In this document: piece by piece, positions 7,547 through 16,124 of the stretch
Layout of the letters: every line of letters begins with the position of its first letter
Position numbering within the stretch: position 1 is the first letter of the stretch
DNA from: Xylanivirga thermophila
GTDB lineage: Bacteria > Bacillota > Clostridia > Caldicoprobacterales > Xylanivirgaceae
DNA length: 55,341 nt
NCBI RefSeq assembly: GCF_004138105.1
Contig: NZ_RXHQ01000017.1
Location: forward strand, 1 to 55,341
Direction of reading: 5' to 3'
Notes under the pieces: model-generated
What the model saw: only the letters and a program-made list of their open reading frames with translations
The model's database searches: none
Told to the model about the DNA's origin: nothing
Program-made: the position numbers and the translations under genes

Positions 7547-9791
7547 GCTGTCCCTCCTTTATAAGCCTTTCATACACCGATAAAAGCACATACTCCTGGT
7601 CATACCAACTGTATTTTTTTTCATATGCCCGCCTGGATTTTAACCCCATATTATATAGACGTTCAGGTACCCTTAAAAGTTCTGTTATCGTCATTCCTAT
7701 ATCCCTAGGATCAACAGGATTTACTACTACTCCACAATCATCTCCCTCTACTATAGATCTCCAAAGTGGAAAATCGGAGCATACTACAGGTAATCCCGCA
7801 GCCATGTATTCAAACATCTTAACAGGCAGCGAAGTAATATACTGCTCTGCCGGCTTTAAACATACCAAGCCCATATGACTGTCATTTAAATAGTCATATA
7901 TCCTGTCATGTCCTACCCTGCCAGTAAAGGCTACATTGCGGTCATGAGCCAGTGACCTTATCTCATCCTCAAAGGCGTCCTCATCAAAACTTCCAACCAA
8001 TAGCAACCGCACATTTCTATCACTCTCTATATAATCCATAGCCTCTACCAATTCTTTTATACCACGTACCCTGGTAAGGGCCCCTACATATATAAGCTGT
8101 ATGTCTCCATCGAACTTTTTTGCACCATTAAAAGGCACATCCAATGGATAATTACGCACAAGATATGTCATATCTCTAGGAAATTTTTTTGCAATATCAT
8201 CCGTTACCGTTATTATCGCATCAAACTTTGGTGATACCTTCCTTTCAAAGTTTCTAAATTTCCTGCCTATGCGCCTTCGTCTATGCTCTTTTATCCAGAA
8301 TTTTGACAAAATGGCCTTTTCATAATCCTCATGCACATCATATATTACCTTTTTATCAGTCCATTTTTTGATCAGCATGCCCACAGGCAATAACTCAGGG
8401 TCATGAAAATGCACCACTTCCGCCCTGCTCCTTAAGGATACACCCAAAAGCCTTACTATATTCTTAATACGTCTCTTTCTGCTTTTAAACTCTGGTAGAC
8501 CAAATACATCCACATCATTGTATCTATTTCTCTTAAACGGTGCTACAGCATATAGCTGCACATTATATACCTTAGAGAGTGATACTGCCTCCTTATGAAG
8601 TAATCTCGGGTCGTCCCATGGATGCACTGAGCTCATCATGAGCACTTTAGGCCTTGACAACCTATCATACAGCTCAAGTAGCCTTTGCTGTTCCTGTTCC
8701 CAGCTATATACACCCTTCGTTCGCTCTACATTCTCCTTATAATGGGTATATCTATCTAACACATCATTTAAGGCCCTACCCATATCCTCAGGATCATCAG
8801 GATCAAAGACCTCACCTATATCATGTCCCTTTACTATCTTAGACATCTCTGGAAAATCACTGCTACATACGGGTATGCCCGATAATATATACTCAAACAG
8901 CTTATTTGGCAGACAATAATAATAACTAAGACATACATTCTCTATAGGTGATACTCCTATATCTGCCGAAGCAGTATATAAAAGCACCTCCCCCGGAGGT
9001 ACTGCCTCCTTAAAATATATCTTATCCAATAGTCCAAGATCTCTTGCAGATGATTTTAATTCAGAGATAATATTACCTCGTCCCATCAATACTAATACAG
9101 CCCCATCTACATATGACATAGCCTTTACCAGATTAAACAGTCCCCTCCCCTTGGTCATGTTTCCCTGGTATATGATTATCCGCCTATCCTTAGGGATACC
9201 AAACTCCTGCCTTAATAGATCGCTCTTCCCTATAGACATACTAATTGGCACATTCTTCACTACCACCGGAGGTGCCACATCATAGAGTTTTGATAGATAA
9301 TCAGATATGGATTTGCATACGGTTATAGTCCCATCTGCCTTTTTTATAAGACCTTTTTCCATGTTAATACCCATATCTAAAAACAGCTTTGGCATGCCCA
9401 TCTTATGCACAGGATCACTCCATAGCTCATGGGAATCATATACAAGCTCTGCCCCTGTACGTTTTGCTACTCCCCTGCCTATGGGGAGGGTATTTAGATC
9501 ATGACAATGTACTATATTAGGATGCCATTTTATTATCCTGTGTCTTGACCTGTTCCAAAATTCTATATATTTAAACGCCTGCATGGCGGGGTTTTTAGAC
9601 CAACTACGGGTTCTAAGTGGTATCCTCTCTACTTCAAACCCCTCCATCTCTTCCTGTTGTAAAAGCCCCTCACCCCATAAGGCAAATACCTTTACCTTAT
9701 ATCCGGCATTTTTAAGGGCCGAAGCCTCCTTTATAACCCGTGAATCATTCCTGAATTCGTTTAAAACTATCATTGCTACCCTTTTGGGCAT
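7518..9791 (-). CDS. Tandem GT4-GT4 bifunctional glycosyltransferase
   Basis: At 757 residues this is twice the size of a normal GT4 enzyme and contains two complete GT-B fold glycosyltransferases. Domain 1 covers about 1-380 (HCHDLNTLP at 95-103; donor-site block CLPNKLFEYILSGIPV near 293-308). Domain 2 covers about 381-757 (HFHDPELLP at 461-469; donor-site block SLPVKMFEYMAAGLPV). The joint lies just before RPKVLMMSS. The frame is open throughout, so this is a true fusion. It probably adds two sugars in sequence to the growing lipid-linked unit. GGAGG lies 9 bases before the ATG, inside the 3' end of the acyltransferase gene, with a 47-base overlap. Donors are unknown. Confidence 0.87.
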   Translation of the reverse strand: MPKRVAMIVLNEFRNDSRVIKEASALKNAGYKVKVFALWGEGLLQQEEMEGFEVERIPLRTRSWSKNPAMQAFKYIEFWNRSRHRIIKWHPNIVHCHDLNTLPIGRGVAKRTGAELVYDSHELWSDPVHKMGMPKLFLDMGINMEKGLIKKADGTITVCKSISDYLSKLYDVAPPVVVKNVPISMSIGKSDLLRQEFGIPKDRRIIIYQGNMTKGRGLFNLVKAMSYVDGAVLVLMGRGNIISELKSSARDLGLLDKIYFKEAVPPGEVLLYTASADIGVSPIENVCLSYYYCLPNKLFEYILSGIPVCSSDFPEMSKIVKGHDIGEVFDPDDPEDMGRALNDVLDRYTHYKENVERTKGVYSWEQEQQRLLELYDRLSRPKVLMMSSVHPWDDPRLLHKEAVSLSKVYNVQLYAVAPFKRNRYNDVDVFGLPEFKSRKRRIKNIVRLLGVSLRSRAEVVHFHDPELLPVGMLIKKWTDKKVIYDVHEDYEKAILSKFWIKEHRRRRIGRKFRNFERKVSPKFDAIITVTDDIAKKFPRDMTYLVRNYPLDVPFNGAKKFDGDIQLIYVGALTRVRGIKELVEAMDYIESDRNVRLLLVGSFDEDAFEDEIRSLAHDRNVAFTGRVGHDRIYDYLNDSHMGLVCLKPAEQYITSLPVKMFEYMAAGLPVVCSDFPLWRSIVEGDDCGVVVNPVDPRDIGMTITELLRVPERLYNMGLKSRRAYEKKYSWYDQEYVLLSVYERLIKEGQHEGIGDSTH

Positions 9792-10551
9792 GATCCTTTT
9801 CCTCCATATAGTCCTGATTTTTAAGTAGCTCTGCTTCTGGCACAGGTCTTAACTTTTTAGCCGGATTGCCCGTATATACCATTCCACTGTCTGCATCATG
9901 GGTAAGAACACTCCCTGCCCCTACAAATCCATCTGCACCTATGACCTTTCCTGGCAATATGGTAGCCTGGGCGCCGATTCTGCCCCCCTGCTCTACAGTT
10001 ACTCCTCTATAATATTTAGATCTGTCCTTGGTACGCCCTGCAAAGTTATCATTTGAGGTTACCACCCCCGGCGCTACAAACACATGATCTTCTATATGTG
10101 AATATGCAGTTATATATGCTCCCGTCTCTATCTTACAATACTCACCAACATATGAGCTGTTTTCAACAGTAACGCTGCGTCCTATTATGGTGTGCTGACC
10201 TATTGAAGTCCCCTCCCTTACAGATGCACCATCGGCCACCATAACTCCTTCATCCAGTTTGGCACCCCTATATACTATCCCATAGGTACCTATTATGGAT
10301 CCTGCTCCTATTATGGCAGGTGGTAAAGTAGCATAAAGTTTTAAGGTACTATTTACAGCCCGCATGGGAAGCTTACCCAGTACTGCTCCATCATCTATCC
10401 TTACTCCCGCTCCTATTATGGTATTGGGGTATATTATCACATGATTACCTATAACTGAGTTATCACCTATCTCCACATCATCCATTATAACGGTAAAAAA
10501 ACCTATATTTACATTTCGGCCTATCTTAGCCGATGAAGATATCTGATTCAT
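9745..10551 (-). CDS. Hexapeptide-repeat acyltransferase (WbpD/WlbB-like)
   Basis: A left-handed beta-helix acyltransferase of 268 residues built from [LIV]-G-x4 hexapeptides from about residue 8 to 240, ending in the trimer-type GNPAKKLRPVPE tail. The C-terminal half resembles WbpD/WlbB, which acetylates the 3-amino group in UDP-2,3-diacetamido-2,3-dideoxy-glucuronic acid synthesis. The N-terminal half adds a further set of hexapeptide coils, making the protein longer than the roughly 190 residues usual for WbpD. The ATG at 10551 has AAGGAGG five bases upstream and is chosen over the one six codons earlier. It follows the WlbA-type dehydrogenase and WlbC-type aminotransferase genes, which fixes its likely role. 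Confidence 0.83.
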   Translation of the reverse strand: MNQISSSAKIGRNVNIGFFTVIMDDVEIGDNSVIGNHVIIYPNTIIGAGVRIDDGAVLGKLPMRAVNSTLKLYATLPPAIIGAGSIIGTYGIVYRGAKLDEGVMVADGASVREGTSIGQHTIIGRSVTVENSSYVGEYCKIETGAYITAYSHIEDHVFVAPGVVTSNDNFAGRTKDRSKYYRGVTVEQGGRIGAQATILPGKVIGADGFVGAGSVLTHDADSGMVYTGNPAKKLRPVPEAELLKNQDYMEEKDHAQKGSNDSFKRIQE

Positions 10552-10574
10552 GTAGACCTCCTTAAACATATCTC

Positions 10575-11660
10575 CTATTTCATATCGGTAGTGGCAAAAT
10601 CTTTGAGGGGTAGTTTCACCGGTTCACCTGTCATGGAGGATTTATAGGCTGCAAGTATTATCTCAAGCGCCTTTTTCCCCTCCCGCCCGTCTATATGCAG
10701 GGCTTTACCCTCAAGCACTCCATCTATCATATTTGCAAAAAGGGGTGCATGACCAAACCCATATACATTTTCAGGGTTCTCACCATAATTTTTTATTATA
10801 TACTCCTCAGTATCAATCCCATCACCAAACTTCCATGTTTCCACATGATTTAAAGACATACCTCCTAAACACACAGTACCCTTCTCACCAAATAGGTTTA
10901 ATGTCTCCTCTAGATTATGTGGATATACACAAACGCTCCCCTCTATTATTCCTATGGCACCACTTTTAAAGCGGATAATAACTGCACCTGTATCCTCTCC
11001 TTCAATAGGCCTTAGGAAGGTATCAGTTTGGGCATATACCGTATCTACTGGACCGAAAAACCATTGAATGAGATCTATATTATGGGTGCACTGATTCATA
11101 AGGGCACCCCCATCCAAGGCCCACGTACCCCTCCAGGCAGCCTGACTGTAATACTCATCTCCTCTGTTCCATCTTATGCTGGCTACTCCATGGAGCATCC
11201 TTCCAAATCTTCCGGCTTCATACGCCTCCCTGGTCTTTTTAACCGCCTTGTTATATCTGTTTTGAAAAGACACACAAAGCTTTCTACCATTTCTGTCAGC
11301 TGCATCTATCATGGCATCAGCATCCTTTATGGATAATGCCATGGGCTTTTCAACCACCACATGTTTTCCCGCCTCAAGGGCGTCTATTGCAATCCGTGCA
11401 TGATATCCACTTTCGGTAGCTACAGTAACTATATCTATATCAGGATCCAACAGGAGTTTCTCATAATCCCTGTATTTTGATACCTTAATATACTCTCCCA
11501 TAAATCTATTGTATTTGTCTATCGCCCCATCCATCTTTTCAGGTATAATATCGCATACCGCTTTGAGTACTGCACGATCACGATTTTTGGCTATACCTTC
11601 CATATGCTTTCCTGATATCCTGCCACAGCCTATCACTGCAAAATTTAGTCTATCCTTCAA
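10575..11660 (-). CDS. Gfo/Idh/MocA oxidoreductase (WbpB/WlbA-like)
   Basis: An NAD-dependent sugar oxidoreductase of 361 residues. The Rossmann motif VIGCGRISGKHM is near residue 9, the family EKP signature is at 104-106 and the catalytic-site histidine is in NQCTHNIDLIQW (H193). The WNRGDEYY and WRGTWALDGGALMNQ segments resemble WlbA/WbpB, which oxidise C3 of UDP-N-acetyl-glucosaminuronic acid. Genes for the enzymes before it (UDP-GlcNAc 6-dehydrogenase, 12780-14117) and after it (aminotransferase and acetyltransferase) are adjacent. It abuts the aminotransferase gene with no gap. The pathway role is inferred from this four-gene set. Confidence 0.86.
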   Translation of the reverse strand: MKDRLNFAVIGCGRISGKHMEGIAKNRDRAVLKAVCDIIPEKMDGAIDKYNRFMGEYIKVSKYRDYEKLLLDPDIDIVTVATESGYHARIAIDALEAGKHVVVEKPMALSIKDADAMIDAADRNGRKLCVSFQNRYNKAVKKTREAYEAGRFGRMLHGVASIRWNRGDEYYSQAAWRGTWALDGGALMNQCTHNIDLIQWFFGPVDTVYAQTDTFLRPIEGEDTGAVIIRFKSGAIGIIEGSVCVYPHNLEETLNLFGEKGTVCLGGMSLNHVETWKFGDGIDTEEYIIKNYGENPENVYGFGHAPLFANMIDGVLEGKALHIDGREGKKALEIILAAYKSSMTGEPVKLPLKDFATTDMK

Positions 11661-12767
11661 TTACTTCACCCCATAAAATTCCTTTATTGAATCTATTACA
11701 TATTCTTGTTCCAGATCATTTAATTCAGGACACAGTGGAATCGCCAGAGTCGTAATAGCTGCCCCCTCGGCATTTTTTAGCCTGCCTATTCCATATCCCA
11801 AATTTCTATATACGGGTAAAAGATGCAAAGGCAATGGATAATATACACCACAGCCTATACCCTTATCCTTTAAATAGGACATTAATCCATCCCGTTCATC
11901 ACACCCTATTACGTACAGATGATATACATGCCTATACTCATCTAGCTCTATTGGCAGCTTTATTGGCAAATTTTTTAATTCTTCATTATAAATTCTCGCC
12001 CTATATCGGCGCTTTTTCTCCCAGCCACTAAGATACCTTAGCTTTACCCTTAGAATGGCTGCCTGCAGTTCATCAAGCCTGCTATTATAGCCTATACATT
12101 CATTGTGGTATTTTCTACGGCTGCCATGAACCCTAAACATACGCACAGCATCGTCCATATCCTTACGATTGGTAACTACCATACCCCCATCTCCCATACC
12201 TCCTAGATTCTTGGTAGGGAAAAATGAAAAGCAACCTGCATCCCCTATGGCTCCCGCCCTCATACAATCCTGAGTTGCTCCTATGGCCTGACATGCATCC
12301 TCTATTACTGCCAAGTTACGGGCCTTTGCAATCTCCATAAGCTTTTTCATGTCCACCATATGACCAAATATATGAACAGGTATTATAGCCTTGGTTCGCG
12401 GCGTTATTGCATCATAGAGCATATCTACGTCCATACAATATGTATCAGGTGATATGTCTACAAAAACCGGAGTTGCCCCTACACTGGATATACTTTCAGC
12501 CGATGCAAAAAAAGTAAATGGGGAGGTTATAACCTCATCTCCCGGTCCAATATTCAATGCCCTTAATGCCATAATCAATGCATCGGTACCATTACCTACC
12601 CCTATTCCATATGTGGTACCTACAAAAGATGCTATCTCCTTTTCAAATGTCTTTTCTTCGTCTCCCATTATAAATTGACCACTATCTATTACCCTATCAA
12701 GGGATGCATGTATCTCATCCCGCAGTCTATCGCTTTGCCTTTTTAAATTAACCAAAGGTATATTCAA
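11661..12767 (-). CDS. DegT-family aminotransferase (WbpE/WlbC-like)
   Basis: A PLP-dependent sugar aminotransferase of 368 residues. The PLP lysine is K186 in SFFPTKNLGGMGDGG, with the aspartate block IEDACQAIGA. The FFPTKNLGGMGDGG form and an N-terminal IPLVNLKRQ segment fit the WbpE/WlbC group that aminates C3 of the UDP-3-keto-GlcNAc uronic acid. The TTG at 12767 is chosen because AAGGGGTGAT sits five to six bases before it; the GTG three codons upstream lies inside that site. The gene sits between the 6-dehydrogenase and the 3-dehydrogenase, as expected for this pathway. Confidence 0.85.
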   Translation of the reverse strand: MNIPLVNLKRQSDRLRDEIHASLDRVIDSGQFIMGDEEKTFEKEIASFVGTTYGIGVGNGTDALIMALRALNIGPGDEVITSPFTFFASAESISSVGATPVFVDISPDTYCMDVDMLYDAITPRTKAIIPVHIFGHMVDMKKLMEIAKARNLAVIEDACQAIGATQDCMRAGAIGDAGCFSFFPTKNLGGMGDGGMVVTNRKDMDDAVRMFRVHGSRRKYHNECIGYNSRLDELQAAILRVKLRYLSGWEKKRRYRARIYNEELKNLPIKLPIELDEYRHVYHLYVIGCDERDGLMSYLKDKGIGCGVYYPLPLHLLPVYRNLGYGIGRLKNAEGAAITTLAIPLCPELNDLEQEYVIDSIKEFYGVK

Positions 12768-12779
12768 ATATATCACCCC

Positions 12780-14117
12780 TTAAATTTTGAATACCTTGCC
12801 TTCATTATCAGCTATGTCCCTCGTTGCCCCTCTAGTATCAAATACAAGCTTGGCGTTATCCACCACCCATTGATAGTCTATACAGTTATGGGCAGTAGTA
12901 ATTATTATGATATCTGAATTCTTTATCACTTCTTCAGTAAGCTCTATGGAGCTATATTCCCTATTGTTTATCGTAAAATTTGGTATATATGGATCATGAT
13001 AATAGATATTGGCATGCGCCTCTTCTAGATGGGCTATTACCTTCAAAGCAGGAGATTCCCTTAGATCATCGATATCATTTTTATATGCCACACCAAGTAG
13101 CAACACCCTCGCACCATTAAGTGCCTTTTTATGATCATTTAAAAGCTTCATTGCCCGCTCTACTACAAATTCAGGCATATAATTGTTTATCTCCCCGGCA
13201 AGTTCTATAAGCCGGGTATGATAGTCATACTCCCGCGCCTTCCATGTCAGGTAAAAAGGATCGATTGGTATACAATGTCCCCCAAGACCAGGGCCAGGAT
13301 AAAATGGCATAAAACCATATGGCTTGGTACTGGCAGCATCTATTACCTCCCATACATCTATTCCCATTTTATTGCATAATACAGCCATTTCATTCGCTAG
13401 GGCTATGTTTATATTTCTAAACGTATTTTCAAGTATCTTTTCCATCTCGGCTACCCGTGGGCTGGACACCTTGAATATTTCACCTTCCAATACATTTCTG
13501 TACATTGCAGCAGCTATTTCAGTACATTCTTCGGTGCACCCCCCTACTACCTTGGGAGTATTTTTGGTGTTATAATGCCTATTACCTGGATCCACACGTT
13601 CAGGAGAAAAAGCCAGAAAAAAATCCTTGCCACATCTAAGTCCTGTCTCCTCCAATATTGGCTTTACCACCTCTTCCGTAGTCCCGGGGTATGTAGTACT
13701 CTCCAGCACTATCAGCATACCCGGATGTAGCCTTTTAGCTATCTCCCTTGTAGAGGATATCACATATGATACATCGGGTTGTTGATATTTATCAAGGGGA
13801 GTAGGTACACATATGGCTACGGCATCTACCCTACCTATATAATCATAATCTGTAGTAGCCTCAAATTTCTTATGTCCTATTATATCGGACAATTCCTCAT
13901 TCACTACATCCCCTATATAATTTATACCTGCGTTCACCATATCTACCCGTTTCTTCTGTACGTCAAAGCCTATAACATGATAACCGGCTTTGGCCTTTTC
14001 TACAGCTAATGGAAGGCCTACATATCCTAGCCCTACCACCCCTACTATAGCCCTTTTACTATTTATCTTCTCAAGCAATTTTGAGCCTAATTTACTGTTT
14101 ACCACACCCATTTTCAT
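12780..14117 (-). CDS. UDP-N-acetylglucosamine 6-dehydrogenase (WbpA-like)
   Basis: A UDP-glucose/GDP-mannose dehydrogenase family enzyme of 445 residues that oxidises C6 of a UDP-hexose to the uronic acid with NAD. The NAD-binding motif VVGLGYVGLPLA spans 27-38, and the catalytic cysteine is C282 in GGHCIPIDP. The FSPERVDPGN segment is the type found in UDP-HexNAc dehydrogenases such as WbpA. It is followed by aminotransferase, 3-dehydrogenase and acetyltransferase genes, so the likely product is UDP-GlcNAc uronic acid for a diacetamido uronic acid. GAGGAGG lies three bases before the first ATG and nine before a second ATG two codons on (14111), which may be the true start. Confidence 0.88.
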   Translation of the reverse strand: MKMGVVNSKLGSKLLEKINSKRAIVGVVGLGYVGLPLAVEKAKAGYHVIGFDVQKKRVDMVNAGINYIGDVVNEELSDIIGHKKFEATTDYDYIGRVDAVAICVPTPLDKYQQPDVSYVISSTREIAKRLHPGMLIVLESTTYPGTTEEVVKPILEETGLRCGKDFFLAFSPERVDPGNRHYNTKNTPKVVGGCTEECTEIAAAMYRNVLEGEIFKVSSPRVAEMEKILENTFRNINIALANEMAVLCNKMGIDVWEVIDAASTKPYGFMPFYPGPGLGGHCIPIDPFYLTWKAREYDYHTRLIELAGEINNYMPEFVVERAMKLLNDHKKALNGARVLLLGVAYKNDIDDLRESPALKVIAHLEEAHANIYYHDPYIPNFTINNREYSSIELTEEVIKNSDIIIITTAHNCIDYQWVVDNAKLVFDTRGATRDIADNEGKVFKI

Positions 14118-14125
14118 TTACCTCC

Positions 14126-16051
14126 TCAAAACTTTACTTTAAAGTTTTCATCCTGAATAATATGTTCGCTACATCGATAAGTAGGCACCAATTTTTTCAT
14201 CTGCCGTATCACATCCTCATAGCCACGCCTTGATAGCAGTGCCCACAGCTTAAAAAGTTCCCGTTCAAAATCCTGCCACTCTATATCCTCCATCCTTGCT
14301 ACAAATATTTTATTATGTCTTGTAGTCTTAAGCCCCTCTTCAGAAGTCAAAAGCTCTTCATATAGCTTCTCGCCCGGCCTAAGTCCGGTATACACGATCT
14401 TTATATCCTTGTCCGGCTCAAAGCCACACAACCGTATGAAATTTCTTGCAAGTGTATCGATCTTTACAGGCCTGCCCATGTCCAGTACAAAAAGCTCCCG
14501 CCCCTGTGCCATTGCCCCAGCTTGTATTACTAATTGAACCGCCTCGGGAATGGTCATAAAAAATCTGGTGATCTCCGGATGGGTGACGGTCACTGGTCCA
14601 CCCCTGGCTATCTGCGCTCTAAACAAAGGAATAACACTCCCATTACTTCCTAATACATTTCCAAACCTCACTGCAGTAAATGTGGTATTGCTCTTTTTAT
14701 CTAGCGACTGAATTATCATCTCTGCTACCCTCTTGGTAGCACCCATGATATTGGTGGGATTTACAGCCTTATCAGTAGATATGAGTACAAATTTTTTGCA
14801 TCCGTAATAGTCCGCTGCCTTAGCCACATTTAGCGTACCAAATATATTATTCTTTATGGCTTCAGTAGGATTTTCCTCCATGAGCGGTACATGCTTATGG
14901 GCAGCAGCATGAAACACCACCTCTGGATGATACCACTTAAATATATCGCCTATACGCTGTCTATCGCGAACTGAAGCTATTATGACCTGCACGTCGAGAT
15001 TTGGAAAACTACTAAGCAATTCCTGTTGTAAGAAATATGCATTGTTTTCATATATATCAAGGATTATTAGTTTTCTAGGAGCAAACGCCCCTATCTGCCT
15101 GCATAGTTCTGAACCTATGGATCCTCCGCCTCCAGTTACCATCACTACCTTGTGCTGCAAATATCCTGCTATCTGATCTAAATCCACCTCTATCGGTTCC
15201 CTGCCTAAAAGATCCTCTATTTCTACATCTCTAAGTTGACTTATGGTAATCTTTCCGTCTATAAGTTCAAATACACCTGGTAGTATCTTTACCTTACATC
15301 TAGTATCTGTGCATAGTTCTATTATCTCCCTCGTAACAGATTTAGGAGCTGAAGGCATGGAGATTATGATCTCCTTTATCGTATTTTTTACGACCTCTTC
15401 TGCTATGCAATCACGTCCACCTACTATGGGTACACCATATATCCTGCTTCCATGCTTTTTTTCATCATCATCTATTATAACTACAGGATTCATCCTGAGC
15501 TCAGGATGACATTTAAGCTCCCGTATTACCATCGCCCCTGCATCTCCTCCACCTATTACCATTACATTTGTCATACTATTTAATATACATCCCCTGTATT
15601 TTATGTCCTGCCTTGTGTAGTAGGTGTGCAATATAAGCCGTGCTATAACCATAAAGATCATAGCAGATATATCGGAATATATAAGCATACGCCAAGGTAT
15701 GAAATAATTAAATAGCTTTAAACCCAAAATGCCGGATAAAAAACCTAGAAAGTTTGATATTATAATCTTTTTTACATCTATCATGCCTATATATTTCCAC
15801 ATGTTCTCGTATAATCCCATAAAAAATGATGATATAACCGATACTGCAGTCATTATGGCAGCAAAGAGAAAATAATCCTTCATATATTTTAAGGGAATCC
15901 TGTGTGATATAGGCAAAAAAAACACCAGTCCTATAGCTAGGTTTATTATTGCTATATCTATAAAAATCATCATTAAACGTCTTTTTCGCGTATTTATATC
16001 AATCCACCCCATTCCAATAGAACATAGGCATCTCGGATAATTTAATGGCAT
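14126..16051 (-). CDS. Membrane-bound UDP-GlcNAc 4,6-dehydratase (CapD/PglF-like)
   Basis: A 641-residue enzyme of the CapD/WbpM/PglF class. Four N-terminal membrane segments (about 25-140) lead to a CoA-binding-like Rossmann module (VMVIGGGDAG, 163-172) and a second, catalytic SDR domain (TGGGGSIGSE, 306-315). The active-site block is STDKA at 425-429 with MGATK at 436-440, where methionine stands in place of the usual SDR tyrosine. As I recall the family, this marks the configuration-retaining (PglF/WbpM) enzymes, while inverting FlaA1/PseB enzymes keep YGATK. It makes UDP-4-keto-6-deoxy-GlcNAc, probably used by the aminotransferase at 5308-6489. The start is uncertain; an internal ATG at about residue 14 has only a weak ribosome-binding site. 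Confidence 0.87.
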   Translation of the reverse strand: MPLNYPRCLCSIGMGWIDINTRKRRLMMIFIDIAIINLAIGLVFFLPISHRIPLKYMKDYFLFAAIMTAVSVISSFFMGLYENMWKYIGMIDVKKIIISNFLGFLSGILGLKLFNYFIPWRMLIYSDISAMIFMVIARLILHTYYTRQDIKYRGCILNSMTNVMVIGGGDAGAMVIRELKCHPELRMNPVVIIDDDEKKHGSRIYGVPIVGGRDCIAEEVVKNTIKEIIISMPSAPKSVTREIIELCTDTRCKVKILPGVFELIDGKITISQLRDVEIEDLLGREPIEVDLDQIAGYLQHKVVMVTGGGGSIGSELCRQIGAFAPRKLIILDIYENNAYFLQQELLSSFPNLDVQVIIASVRDRQRIGDIFKWYHPEVVFHAAAHKHVPLMEENPTEAIKNNIFGTLNVAKAADYYGCKKFVLISTDKAVNPTNIMGATKRVAEMIIQSLDKKSNTTFTAVRFGNVLGSNGSVIPLFRAQIARGGPVTVTHPEITRFFMTIPEAVQLVIQAGAMAQGRELFVLDMGRPVKIDTLARNFIRLCGFEPDKDIKIVYTGLRPGEKLYEELLTSEEGLKTTRHNKIFVARMEDIEWQDFERELFKLWALLSRRGYEDVIRQMKKLVPTYRCSEHIIQDENFKVKF

Positions 16052-16124
16052 TACATTGTTTAATTTTTCTCAAATATTATATCACTACTTTATTCAGAAT
16101 TTATAAATTTTTTATTAAATTTCA

